A DNA stretch of 64,000 bases from Scleroderma bovista (lineage: Eukaryota; Basidiomycota; Agaricomycetes; Boletales; Sclerodermataceae), in the NCBI GenBank assembly GCA_037178675.1, contig JAYMGJ010000593.1, positions 1 to 64,000 of the forward strand, given 5' to 3'. Below, one piece after another: positions 41,822 through 52,624 of the stretch. The translations under genes were made by a program, and so were the position numbers. Within the stretch, counting starts at the first letter, position 1. Every line of letters starts with the position of its first letter. The notes below the pieces were generated by a model. The model saw nothing but the letters and a program-made list of their open reading frames with translations. It was not told where the DNA came from and did not search any database.

Positions 41822-43012
41822 AAGGCAACACCTCAGAAGCACAGCAAAAATACTAGCAACGATGAGTTGAACCACTTCTTTGTGGTTGGCCCAATGAATT
41901 AGCAATGCCAAAAGGAAAAACAGAATGCTACAGTGATAAAAACACTAAGGTAAGCATCATCGAAATTATAATGATTACACTCAGCACACCTATACAGGAA
42001 GAGTTCGAACGGAAAAACCAGGATAACGATCATGGCTTGGAAGTAGAATGGACCATGATTGGTCTATGTATATTCATTTAAACAAAGGGCCTGAGTAGTT
42101 CTGGGAATCACTTACAAACAATCTTGGTGAGCATACAGTTAATCCCATCACAATGCTTGCAATCCAGCCAAAAGAGACAAGTAACTGCATTTCTGTGGTA
42201 AATAGGATAGTCCACTGGGTGCCGTGTCAATGGACTGAATAGCGAGAAAACTCATGTTCGCCGCCAGAAGTACAGTAGCCTTGTTAGATTGTTGGACTCG
42301 TCTTAGAACCTGCCGTGCTGATGTGTGAGGTTCCAGAACTCACCAACAAGCTAACTTGTTGTGTGTCATCGGTGTACGCGCGAGAGAACTTGCGCCATTT
42401 CTCAACATCAGTAGACCATTTGTTTTGGCCTTGGTTATCAGCGATGGAATGCTAGGTGACCGAGCAAGAACACCATGTTATGTAAACAAATTCCCCATTT
42501 TGCAATATCAGTAGACCATACGTCATCTTCGTCCTCGATTTGAGTATGAGTAAGGGGACGTTCAATGAATCCAAATTGATCGAGTAAAAACACCGTGATC
42601 AGCACATCGCGGGTCCACATGGAGCATGAATCTTTTTTGAGAGGAGGGTTACTTTTAATGCACACATCCTGTCCGAGAGGATGGTCATTCATTGTACTAG
42701 GTGATGATCGTTAGCGTACACAATAGACAGCAACTGGTTGCACACGCACGATAGGGGGGTTTCCTCGATTTGAGCAGGGCCCTCTTCCATTCGTGTAGGT
42801 GTGCGGGATCCAGAAATGACATGCCCAACGGGGATGGCTACGCCTTCTTCAGAGAGATTCATGATTCGAGTCCTGGCCACTGCACTTGACTTGCGTCTGC
42901 TGAAGACCGCACGACAGAGAGCGAGCAAATACTGCAACCAGCGAACAGGGGAGTACCACTTTCGCACTCTGAGTAAGAACTCGCGAATGTGATGAAGTAG
43001 TGTGCCGAGCAT
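41822..43012 (-). pseudogene. membrane protein of cassette 4, 5' exons and start of split last exon
   Basis: Continuation of the gene whose end is at 28019-28119. It reads from MLGTLLHHIREFLLRVRKWYSP (43012) through family exons to SILFFLLALLIHWAN in the last exon, where it stops at the duplicated octamer 41822-41829. Exon 1 has an internal deletion relative to other copies. Separated from its last codons by 13.7 kb of nested transposons. Confidence 0.75.
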
Positions 43013-43557
43013 TTGTTGGCTTTAGGACGGATGTTAATCGCCGTTTCGTGCACTTATCTCGAGGATGGTTGTGTTTCTCTTGAACCTAGGTGCCGATCTA
43101 TCAAACATCAGGCGGGAATCGACGTACCTGAGCACGAGTTCCCATACCACTGGCCAATCCTTACTATGTTTCCGTATTCTGGCTGTTGGTGAGTTGGGAA
43201 TGTTGGTCACATTCGTTCGTCCGATGGCACGGAACGATGGCATGGAGTTTACCAGAGCTGAAACATAATCTTGTACCCAAATGAGTATAAATGCCTTCCT
43301 TTCCACCAGTGGAATTTCCAGTGTCGGTGGTGTCAAGCCGGGTTCGTCAACGGTAAGAGGCGAGTCACGGGTCAACATCAGGGATTGAGAGAGCTTACAT
43401 GCGCATTTTGAACATGATGGACCCCGAAGCTCCTTACATACAAGGTTCGGCCTCCCAGAACCCCCCAAAATGACCCTCAAATAGGCAAGCCTTGGGGGTC
43501 GAGTAGGCATAATGAAATGCAATGATTGAATGGACAGTGAGGACAGCGGCTGTCACC

Positions 43558-44900
43558 TGTCACGCCCAGTGAAAACTGGCTATTTGTCATATCCATACTT
43601 TTCCAGTCGCAACTCCAGTCTAACCATGGCCCGCCTGACCTCTCCTTAGGCATAGATGCAACTCCGGATCTAGTCCGGCCATCTCCAGCCCTGTAGCTGC
43701 ACTCCAGCTCAACTCCGGTCACTACGTCCATCCCCGCCTCAGGACTAACCCCTGTCTTCTTACAGACAGATCCGCGGTCTAACTCCTCCGTGTCAGACCT
43801 GTACCTACCACTAGTCACTACTCCGGTTTCAGTCCGGCCACTCCCTTAGCCTTGTCTGCAACGTAGCCCAACTCCGGCTGGTACATCCAACTCCGGCTCA
43901 GTTCTGCTCCTGCTCCTGCTCCACTTCCTCTGTCAGGTCCACCAAAGGCTTAGGACATTTCCATGTCCAACTCCGGACCTTCCTCCGGCTACTCCGCCCT
44001 TCCTCCACCTGTGCACTCCCTCCACTCGTGCACTCCCTCCGCTCGTGCACTCCCTCCGCTCTTGCACTTCCTCCGGTCGTGCACTTCCTCCGGTCGTGCA
44101 CTTCCTCCGGTCGTGCACTTCCTCCGGTCCCACTTCCTCCGGTCCCACTTCCTCTGGTCCTGGACATCGCTCCGGACTTAACATTAGTTAAGTCCACCTC
44201 TGACCCTTACCTGTCCTCTTCCGACCTAGTTTCCTTGTCCCTGCTTTTCCTCCGTCGTCCCTGTATCTCTAGTTCCCCGTGTCTGCTCCCGCTCCGGTTT
44301 ATTTTCCTGTACCTGCTTTATTTTCCTGTCCGTTTCTGCTCCATCCCTTGTCCCAACTAAGGTGTTTACTTGTCACCGTATATACTCACCCTAGTTCTCA
44401 TTTACTATATAAACTACTATACTCCGGCCTAGTAGTTTCCTTAGATCAAATCTCGACTAAGATACTCCCCACTCTGTACTACCCACCATGCTCTCCTAAT
44501 CCCATCTTGTTCTCCTGAACTCCGGCCAACTCCGGCCTCCGTCCTATCTCGTCCCCTTGGTCCTATGTCCGATCCTAGCAAGTCTCCTACTTGCACGAGG
44601 GCAAAAGCCACCTCTGTCCCAGACTCGACGCTAGACCTCTCAGGACTTATCCCACCTCTGGGATGTCCTTCGTCCGGACAAACTGCGCTTTACTCCGGTC
44701 CACTTTCCCGCGGTCCGGACTAACTCCGCAAAACCCGGACTTACTTCCAGTGCTACTCCAGCGCCCGGACTTCGTCCGTATGACCCGGACTTGACTCTCT
44801 GCACTAAGTAGCACATACTAGTGCCAGGACTTACCTCCTCATTAGTTCCCTGCACCCCTGGACCTCCTAGTAAGATCGTCGAGGAGAACCGGTCTTGACA
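43558..44900 (-). mobile_element. LTR-like element rich in CTCCGG repeats
   Basis: On the minus strand it starts TGTCAAGACCGGTTCT, identical to the first 16 bases of the solo LTR at 38007, and ends GGGCGTGACA. At 1343 bp it is twice as long, the added length being pyrimidine-rich sequence with dozens of ACTCCGGNC motifs and a tight tandem array (TCGTGCACTTCCTCCGG, about 44010-44150). No matching 5-bp flanks were found (tcacc versus ctatt), so it may be a truncated or recombined copy. Confidence 0.6.
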
Positions 44901-45410
44901 CTATTACCTGGTGTGACATGGTATGATGAGATATGACTTAATGAAGAAAGTTAGATGTGGTCGTACTGAGTCACACTGGGTCGTACCATGAGACTGACGT
45001 AGTATACGGGGGCACGACTCTGTATTACACTGTATTACATTTTTCCGTACAATCATACCCGCGCATATCTGGGAATATCCTGTTGCGCCGCTGTGTACAT
45101 TGTGCAATATGCCTACATATGCTCCCATATGATGTGATATTATGAAGTCACACCCAGTCATATATGGTAATATTCAGTCACTAGCATTTGCACTGCGCGG
45201 ATATGCTCCAAAATGACCATATATTACATTCTAACACGTAGCGTATCTAGTGGGATGCGGGGTATGCGTACATGGGTGTATACGGCCAATAATAACACGT
45301 CCATCCGTTGTCGTTCCAAGAATGCATGCCAAGGGGAGTGGACAGAGACAGCACTGGGTGTCAGTATACTGATCAATAAAGTAAGAAACTGTCCTGTAAT
45401 TGTATCAACT
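44901..45410. other. spacer, nothing recognised
   Basis: About 500 bases of AT-rich sequence between an LTR and the 3' end of a minus-strand gene; no coding or repeat structure found. Confidence 0.35.
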
Positions 45411-47369
45411 TCAATGCACGAAAAGGATGCCTAAAAGAATGTGGGTGCCGTTGAAAACGAGAGCGAGTGGTCTAGTAAAGCTTTCTGGTCTCGATAACGA
45501 CCTTGGACCAGCCATTTGCGTCGACCTGCTGACGAATGAGCGCGTCTCTTGTATCACTTTGTTACCCACCAGTTCCTTGGCTTCTTTGTCGTAAGCCTGA
45601 GATTTTATCTCATTAGTACCTGGCCATAATAATAGATGCAACGTACCTCGCGTTGAGCTGGCGTCAGCGCCTTGTCATAGTAGGCCCGGAAGTCTTCTTT
45701 TTGTCCATTCGCGTTCACTTGTTTCAGCCATCGTCGCATACAGAGATTCCTAGAGAGCGTGTTAGCAAGCGCATCAGTTATAATAAACTGTATTTACCGT
45801 CCGTTTTTGGTGCCCGATGGCCGTAATTTCGCCTTGGCTTTGGCCATTGTATTATTCGTAGTTGTGTCTGAACCGCTGGATCCATCGCTTGGCGTGTTTG
45901 TTGAGTGCTCACCAGACAGATGGGATGGCCCAGTAGGGCACGGCTTTGGGGGATCTGGGATGGGAGGGACAGCCGCTGTCTTCACTTTTGATGCAGCGCT
46001 AGCCAATAAAAACCTGCGTTCCGACGATCAGTGAAGTGACTGTCAATGAGCCAAATACTTACATGGGGTCGTATGACACCGAGCTATGGGTGGCGGGCAC
46101 GTTGTTGACAACCGGCGAGTTTTCCTTGTTCGCCGAGCGCTCCAGTTGGCTCATGCTAGCTTGTGTAGGCAGCGCCCCAAGTGTGTTGCTTTCTGTTGGG
46201 CGGACGGCCGATTCTGTGCCGTGGATAGTGCGTGGTTCTAAGGAAGTGTTAGTAGCGCCAATAGGATAATTGAGTGCTTGCTGAGACCCTCTGAATCTTG
46301 TGATTGTTCCATGGCGTCTGCCTCTTCACTCGGTTGGAAATCGCAGACAGGCGTCTCTATGCGGGTGTGAGCGAGAAAATAAGAAGAAAAAAAAGCATTC
46401 AGACCTGGGTTCATCACCTCTACAGTGTCGGAACGACTGGATGGGCTGGATGACTGTCCATACCTGCCAGCGATGCCTTCGTGAGTGCCTGACATGTTCT
46501 CCACTGTGGTGGCTCGACCGATCAGTAGACACTATCATATAGAACAACTCACCTTTTTGTTTCTTGCTCGATGGCCGTAAGGTATCTGCATGCCCCTTGC
46601 GCTTCACAGGCTTGTGGTCCTCGAGACCTTTGTCCTCGTCGGATGCTTCTTCCTTGACAACGTTGCGCGCATTCTTCTTCAAGTTCCCATCAGCATCTAA
46701 ATGGCGAGAGCGCCAGGATGGGTATAAATACGTGCAAAGGTGTTCGAGCTTCCATCCGTCCTCGGCAAGCTTGAAGAACGAGAATTGTTTCTCCATGGTC
46801 GACTGTATGAAATGCCAGGTGCTCGTGCTGGCCTTGCCCCAGGTGTCTGGAGCCATGTTGCGTTGGGCAAGGTCCATCCCGCTCGTAACGCCCTTCGAGC
46901 ATTTTCGAGTGTTGGCCTCAGGGACTTCGCCATTTTCCCTAGGTACCCGTACAGGCCGCGGTTGCTGCGTTGGGCTTCTGGGGAGTCCAACCAGTCATCG
47001 TAATCCTTTCTCGTCCAGAAGCACACATCTTTATGCGTCTCGCGCGTCGGGGGCTTCTCATCTTTGTTCGTTTCCTGTAGAAAAGAGTCAACGTCTAAGA
47101 TGGTCGGTGCAGATGATGGCGATTTGACTGCGCTGGCAAGTTGGTCGAAAAGGTTCCTGTCATATGAGAGTTAGCTCTAGAAAATATAGACATTCATATA
47201 CGTACTTGATTGTATCGCGCTCGGCAGTGACTTGGACCAAATTGCGCTCGAGCGCATTGCACCTATCTTGCAAGAAACTAAGCCGGTGGTCGTGCATATA
47301 TGCGCCCTAAAAAACTGTTAGCTCGTCAGAGTGAACTAAATATACTTGGAATGACTTGATGGAATGCAG
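45411..47369 (-). pseudogene. 3' part of a lineage-specific gene of unknown function, split by Copia
   Basis: Minus-strand multi-exon coding sequence. Readable blocks are GAYMHDHRLSFLQDRCNALERNLVQVTAERDTIK (coiled-coil-like), LFDQLASAVKSPSSAPTILD, CFWTRKDYDDWLDSPEAQRSNRG, NMAPDTWGKASTSTWHFIQSTMEKQF, FKLAEDGWKLEHLCTYLYPSWRSRHLDADGN, then a basic/acidic linker and a C-terminal exon WLKQVNANGQKEDFRAYYDKALTPAQRE|AYDKEAKELVGNK ending at 45411. The TWG..T...I....K.F...DGWK......YPSW pattern is known to me from an expanded Agaricomycete family without assigned role. Exact exon ends were not resolved. The 5' end is at 52625-52826. Confidence 0.6.
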
Positions 47370-47677
47370 TTTTGTGAGGTGAACTGGCGCAGCTCGACAC
47401 TAGACAAGAGTCACAAATGACTCAGTACTTCTGTGCAAACAGAGACTTCATTTAACTAACCTAGACAAGAGTCACAAATGACTACATAGGTCAGTATCAT
47501 AGTAAATGAATGTGTAGAGTAGCCTTACCTCAGTACTTCTGTGCAAACAGAGACTGAGGTACGAAACGAAAGAAAAACATCCTATAAAGAACGACCGTGA
47601 TTATGTAAGGAATGCTCGGCGTGTCCATACTAAGTATAAGGGAAAAAATGGTACTGTAGGGACCAGGAATTTCAACA
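47370..47677 (-). repeat. 3' LTR of Copia element
   Basis: 308 bp. Within it the stretch agacaagagtcacaaatgact and the stretch cagtacttctgtgcaaacagagact each occur twice, so the LTR has an internal duplication. Confidence 0.92.
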
Positions 47678-47701
47678 CACCCACTCGACGAGATAGTCCT
47701 T

Positions 47702-50700
47702 TTAAATAATCAAACCCATACCTTCTATAAAACGAATGTGTTTCTCTCGACTGAGAGGTTTCATGAGTACGTCAGCAACCTGTTCCGCAGTCGGAAGGTA
47801 CTCCAGAACAATTTCTCCCTCGTCTACCTTCTCCCTGATGTAATGATGACAAATTGCAATGTGCTTCGTCCGATCATGGAAAGTGGCATTCTTGGCAAGA
47901 GACATCGCTGACTGATTGTCAATTAATAGCTTGACAGGCGTGCGCGAGAGTGATGGCTCGATCTCCGAAAATAATAATTTTAGCCAGGTGGCTTCCTTCG
48001 CAGCGGCAGCAGCAGCCATATACTCAGCTTCCGTGCTCGAGAGAGCAACGGATGGTTGCTTCTTCGACGACCAGCTGATAGCAGCTCCGGCTGTAACAAA
48101 AGTGTAGCCAGAAATTGAGCGACGGTCATTGACATCGCCAGCCCAGTCCGCATCGACGTAGCCCAGTAGGGACATTTCCGACATCTTCCTGTAAATGAGA
48201 CGGGTGTCCGTCGTGCCACGTAGGTAGCGGTAAACTCGTTTTAAAGCTGCAAAATGCGCCTGTCCAGGGCAAGCTGCATGTTTGCTCAAAGCACCCACTG
48301 CATATGCCAGGTCTGGACGTGTCGCCAGCATGGCATACATGAGTCCACCGAGCGCGCTTTGATACGTCTTAGCGTCGACTTCAGGGACATCAATTTTGAC
48401 GAGCTTCGCGTTGGTCTCAAGTGGGGTGGAGACGGATCGTCCATCCTTTAAGCCGAAACGATCTAGGATCGTCTCGACATAGCGGCGTTGAGACAGAGAA
48501 ATGATCCCTTGTTGGCGGTCGCGAACAACCTCCATACCTAGGATCCAGCAGGCTTCGCCCAGATCCGTTATTTCAAAGTGTTCGGACAGCTGCAATTTCA
48601 GGTGTTTGATGGCGTCGAGATTCTTTGAAAAAATCAGTTTATCATCCACATAGACGGCGACGATCAGTAGATCGCCATCCTCGTCCTTGTAGAATAGACT
48701 ATGGTCTGCATTGCTGCGCATGAATCCAAGGGACTCGAACGTCTTGCACAGCGTGTCATACCATGCCTTTGAGGCCTGTTTGAGACCGTACAGGGCGCGG
48801 AGTAGACGCCAGACGACCTTTGGGTCATTGCGGAAACCAGGCGGTGGACGGAGATAAATCTCCTCGTCCAATTCGCCATTGAGGAAAGCCGCTTTGACGT
48901 CTATTTGATGGACTTCGAGATCATGTTGAGCTGCAAGTGCGAGAAGTGAGCGGATGGTTGTGAACTTTGTAACGGGAGCAAACGTGTCCGTATAATCGAG
49001 TCCTTCCACTTGTGTGTACCCCTTCGCGACGAGACAAGCCTTGTACTTGTCGATTTCACCGTTCGGCCCGCGCTTGATTTTAAAAACCCATTTTGAATCG
49101 ATTATCTTGCGATCGGGCGGTGCTTCGACTTCCTGGTACAGGCCGATCTCTTTGAAAGTATTTAATTCGACTCCCATGGCGCCCAGCCATAGATTGGCGT
49201 CTGGACGACCGACGGCGTCGCTGTAGGTGAGTGGTTCGCTGTCTAGAGGCGTTGCGGTGGCAGCGCGGCGAGCACTTTGCGTGAGCGCGTCACGGTGTGA
49301 CTTGTCACAGTCCACCATATCTGCGCATGTGTCTGTCTCTCCTCCGTCGTCAACACCCACAATGCGACGTGGTAAGTCGTCTGTCCTTTCTTCGTTAAGT
49401 TGAATTTCCTCTTCTAGGGTGTTCCTCTCGTAGGCGTTGACGAAGAAACGCTGATCATCGTCGCGGATCGGCGCTTTCCGGGCGCGAGAAGACCTTCTCA
49501 CCGCTGGAGTGGGGATTGGGACCGGATACGGCGACGGCGGGCCTAACGCTTGGCCTGAGCGTCCGTCTGAGGTACGTTCCAGTCGTTTGGTGTACCGTTG
49601 ACCCTTACTAACCTGCCGTTCGACAGGAACTTCGACTCTTGCGAGTTGGCGGCTCAAAACGCCATCTGGAGGCGATCCAGAGCGATCGGATGAAACGGGT
49701 GCGTGTATCAATACATTTTCGATATCGCTGACCCTTTCTGAAGGTGTCCCGTCGACGGATTCGCCATCCGAGTCCTCGTTGGCGCCGGCTGTCTCCCCAT
49801 CCCCAACAGGTGAGTCTGGGATCGTTTGTATGGCCTCAGAAAGTGTTCCGACCGCTAACGGCTTTGTTCCTTCAACGTTTAGACACGGATCGTCGATCTT
49901 AACGCGAGAGGGGGCGTTGGCGCTCCCTTCATCGAAGACAACGTCCCTGGACTCAAAAATTCGTCCGCTCGGACGGTGCACGCACACATAGGCTTTGCGG
50001 TTCTCAGCGAAACCTAAGAAAGTGCATTGGACTGACTTGGCGTCGAGCTTCCGCCGCTTCTCGTCAGGTACGTGGACGTGTGCCTTGCACCCGAATATTC
50101 TCAAATGCGCGACTGACGGCCTGTTTCCAGTGAACGCTTCGTGCGGTGTCAACCCGTCGGCGATCACGCGAGTAGGTACACGATTTAGGACGTGCGTAGC
50201 GTAGAGGATTGCATCCCCCCAGTAGGCGTTGGGGAGTCCAGCGTCGAACAGCATTGCACGAGCCATCTCGACAAGTGTGCGGTTCATCCGTTCGGAGACG
50301 CCGTTCTCCTGCGGTGTGTACGCATTCGTCATTTCATGATGGATTCCTTTCGACTTAAAGTAGTCTTGTAGTGCCGTGGATCCGTATTCTCCGCCTCCAT
50401 CGCTGCGAAAATAATTCGCGTGTTCGCCTGTCTCTGCCTCCGCTCGCTCGAGGTATTCTTTGGTGAGCTTAGGCACTTCGTTTTTTAACTTTATTAACTT
50501 GACGACGAGGCGATGCGAATGGCCGTCGATGAATGTAACAAAGTAGCGGTAGCCTCTCCGCGCTGTTGTTTCCATGGGTCCACAGACGTCCGAGTACGTT
50601 CTGTGTAGTACCCTTGGACTTTTGACATTGGATTCGGAAGGAATCACAGCGCGGTGCTGTTTCCCCTCGAGACAAGGTACGCATTTATCTTCGTGCGTTT

Positions 50701-50782
50701 CCTTCGAGTCGCTGATAGTCATGCTGTCGACCATTCCTTTCTTTAGCAATTTCAAAATTGACTGAACATTTACATGTCCAAG
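47702..50782 (-). CDS. pol: Copia integrase, reverse transcriptase and RNase H region
   Basis: Open from just after the UGA at 50783-50785 to the stop at 47702. Begins with LGHVNVQSILKLL (GAG-pre-integrase zinc-binding His) and CVPCLEGKQHR (Cys pair), then the integrase DDE core (YSDVCGP, YFRSDGGGEYGS, ENGVSERMNRTLVEMARAM), a variable linker, RVT_2 reverse transcriptase (KARL-type CLVAKGYTQVEGLDYTDTFAPV, QIDVKAAFLNGELDEEIYL, catalytic YVDD), and RNase H (GYVDADWAGD, SSTEAEYMAA, DNQSAM..AKN..FHDRTKHI). All catalytic motifs look intact. It is one frame with the Gag region upstream. Confidence 0.93.
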   Translation of the reverse strand, partial: LGHVNVQSILKLLKKGMVDSMTISDSKETHEDKCVPCLEGKQHRAVIPSESNVKSPRVLHRTYSDVCGPMETTARRGYRYFVTFIDGHSHRLVVKLIKLKNEVPKLTKEYLERAEAETGEHANYFRSDGGGEYGSTALQDYFKSKGIHHEMTNAYTPQENGVSERMNRTLVEMARAMLFDAGLPNAYWGDAILYATHVLNRVPTRVIADGLTPHEAFTGNRPSVAHLRIFGCKAHVHVPDEKRRKLDAKSVQCTFLGFAENRKAYVCVHRPSGRIFESRDVVFDEGSANAPSRVKIDDPCLNVEGTKPLAVGTLSEAIQTIPDSPVGDGETAGANEDSDGESVDGTPSERVSDIENVLIHAPVSSDRSGSPPDGVLSRQLARVEVPVERQVSKGQRYTKRLERTSDGRSGQALGPPSPYPVPIPTPAVRRSSRARKAPIRDDDQRFFVNAYERNTLEEEIQLNEERTDDLPRRIVGVDDGGETDTCADMVDCDKSHRDALTQSARRAATATPLDSEPLTYSDAVGRPDANLWLGAMGVELNTFKEIGLYQEVEAPPDRKIIDSKWVFKIKRGPNGEIDKYKACLVAKGYTQVEGLDYTDTFAPVTKFTTIRSLLALAAQHDLEVHQIDVKAAFLNGELDEEIYLRPPPGFRNDPKVVWRLLRALYGLKQASKAWYDTLCKTFESLGFMRSNADHSLFYKDEDGDLLIVAVYVDDKLIFSKNLDAIKHLKLQLSEHFEITDLGEACWILGMEVVRDRQQGIISLSQRRYVETILDRFGLKDGRSVSTPLETNAKLVKIDVPEVDAKTYQSALGGLMYAMLATRPDLAYAVGALSKHAACPGQAHFAALKRVYRYLRGTTDTRLIYRKMSEMSLLGYVDADWAGDVNDRRSISGYTFVTAGAAISWSSKKQPSVALSSTEAEYMAAAAAAKEATWLKLLFSEIEPSLSRTPVKLLIDNQSAMSLAKNATFHDRTKHIAICHHYIREKVDEGEIVLEYLPTAEQVADVLMKPLSREKHIRFIEGMGLII

Positions 50783-52252
50783 TCAATGGTGCCAGACATC
50801 AATGTCGGCTTCCGAAGATGTCTTTTGAGATGCGAGAGCTGAAAGGGGAAGTTCGGGGTCGAGAGAGGTCGAGGGACCATTAACTATGTAGGCCGTTTGG
50901 TCTTCGGGAGAAGGCATTGCAGCTAGCAGGTACAGCGAGTTCCGTTTGTAGCCCTTGCCCACCACCTGATTCCCGTCTAGGATTCGACAGGAGTTGCGGC
51001 CAAAGGTAACTTCAAGATTGAATTCAGCTAAATATGAGACGGAAAGGAGATTCCCATCAAGATTGGGCACGTAGTAGACATTGCGTATGACGGTGGTCGC
51101 TATGTGCCCACCATCCAATTTAAGGTTGATGTGGATATGTCCTATACCCACCGCAGGGATAGACGTTCCGTTTCCAACAGTAACGGATTGGGGTGGTACA
51201 AGCCGACGATACGTCGTGAACCATTTGTGCTGGCATGACATATGGGCTGACGCGCCCGAGTCTATAATCCAGTCGCGAATGGTGGCTTTGTCCATCTGGT
51301 TGCGGGCCATGAACAGACGAAGGGGTGGAGGTGAGTCTCTGTCCACCTGTGCGACACGAGCCGCTAACTCAGTCTTTTCCTCCTTAGGCTTTTCTTTCGA
51401 CTTGTCCGTTCCGTCCTTCGCAGCTACATCGCGCTTTTTCTTATAGCAGACGTCTTCCGTATGGCCGTCCTTTGAGCAGTAGGTGCAGGTGGCCTTCTTC
51501 TTCTGACTCTTTTTACCAGACTTGGCTTTTCCCTTGCCCTTTGTTTGGCTCGTCGCCTTTGCACTAAGGGCTGTCTGCCCAGGCGATTTCCGTGACCTCT
51601 CTTCGATGAGAACTTGGTTTATAACCATGTCCATCGTGAGTTTGTCATCCGCGGCCATTAAAATGGTGCGGAGGGTCGAATAGGATGTCGGGAGGGATAT
51701 TACCATAGCTATGGCTACGAGCGAGTCATCAAGTGGCTGGCCAATGGTTTTTAAGACATTAGCCTTTTGCCGCATCAGATTCAACTGGGATTCCATGGCA
51801 GTGTCGTCCGAGAGCGTGCTCCAAAAGAGTTCGCTTATAAGGTACGCAATAGATTGTTTCCCGCGGCCTTCGTATCGCTCACTGAGCTTTTTCCAGACTT
51901 CGGCGGATGTCGTGGAATAAAGGACTCCGCTGAGGGGTTCATCCTTCAGTGTGAGTGTTAGTTGGGCGTGAGCCTCTTTGTCCTTCGCGAGCCATTCCTC
52001 AAGTTCGTCTGGCTGTGTGGCTGCGTCCGGTTTCGGATCTTCTCCGCTAACGACTGACCAAAGGTGTCGGACACCCAGGACTGTTTGGACATGAAATTTC
52101 CACATGTGAAAATTTGTCCCATCATTGTCAAGAGAAGGGATGTTGTATAAATGACTCGAGCCAGATGTGGCCTTGTTCGACACTGTAGAAAGTGTGGTTG
52201 CAGACTTCGAGGATTTTCCAGCCGCGGAGGCTGAGGTACCGGGAGCGGACAT
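50783..52252 (-). CDS. gag: Copia Gag and protease region, ending at an in-frame UGA
   Basis: 489 aa. Gag_UBN2-type capsid region (FHMWKFHVQTVLG, LTLKDEPLSGVLYSTTSAEVWKKL, SLPTSYSTLRTILMA), then basic linker, CCHC knuckle CTYCSKDGHTEDVC (residues about 252-265) and aspartic protease IIDSGASAHMS (about 329). It ends DVWHH at UGA (50783-50785), and the frame continues with LGHVN. In related elements this position of the W-H-x-R-L-G-H motif is usually arginine, so CGA to TGA, a single C-to-T change, would explain the stop. Readthrough is an alternative. Confidence 0.88.
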   Translation of the reverse strand: MSAPGTSASAAGKSSKSATTLSTVSNKATSGSSHLYNIPSLDNDGTNFHMWKFHVQTVLGVRHLWSVVSGEDPKPDAATQPDELEEWLAKDKEAHAQLTLTLKDEPLSGVLYSTTSAEVWKKLSERYEGRGKQSIAYLISELFWSTLSDDTAMESQLNLMRQKANVLKTIGQPLDDSLVAIAMVISLPTSYSTLRTILMAADDKLTMDMVINQVLIEERSRKSPGQTALSAKATSQTKGKGKAKSGKKSQKKKATCTYCSKDGHTEDVCYKKKRDVAAKDGTDKSKEKPKEEKTELAARVAQVDRDSPPPLRLFMARNQMDKATIRDWIIDSGASAHMSCQHKWFTTYRRLVPPQSVTVGNGTSIPAVGIGHIHINLKLDGGHIATTVIRNVYYVPNLDGNLLSVSYLAEFNLEVTFGRNSCRILDGNQVVGKGYKRNSLYLLAAMPSPEDQTAYIVNGPSTSLDPELPLSALASQKTSSEADIDVWHH

Positions 52253-52311
52253 TGTGCGGGAGGTTGTAGTACTATATCGTCTAGTGTTGTAGGAGCTCAG
52301 GGCTCATAACC

Positions 52312-52619
52312 TTTTGTGAGGTGAACTGGCGCAGCTCGACACTAGACAAGAGTCACAAATGACTCAGTACTTCTGTGCAAACAGAGACTTCATTTAACTA
52401 ACCTAGACAAGAGTCACAAATGACTACATAGGTCAGTATCATAGTAAATGAATGTGTAGAGTAGCCTTACCTCAGTACTTCTGTGCAAACAGAGACTGAG
52501 GTACGAAACGAAAGAAAAACATCCTATAAAGAACGACCGTGATTATGTAAGGAATGCTCGGTGTGTCCATACTAAGTATAAGGGAAAAAATGGTACTGTA
52601 GGGACCAGGAATTTCAACA
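52312..52619 (-). repeat. 5' LTR of Copia element
   Basis: 308 bp, same sequence as 47370-47677 with one difference noticed. Confidence 0.92.
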
Positions 52620-52624
52620 TGCAG

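Larger units (their letters stand above)
47370..52619 (-). mobile_element. full-length Ty1/Copia retrotransposon
   Basis: 308-bp LTRs at 47370-47677 and 52312-52619 differ at one position noticed (GGCGTG/GGTGTG). The 5-bp duplication TGCAG flanks it (47365-47369, 52620-52624). After the 5' LTR (minus strand) comes GGTTATGAGCCC, complementary to the anticodon loop of initiator tRNA-Met, the half-tRNA primer typical of Copia elements. The LTR 3' end reads ...CACAAAA rather than the usual ...CA. One polyprotein frame of 1517 codons is broken only by a UGA. Confidence 0.93.
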
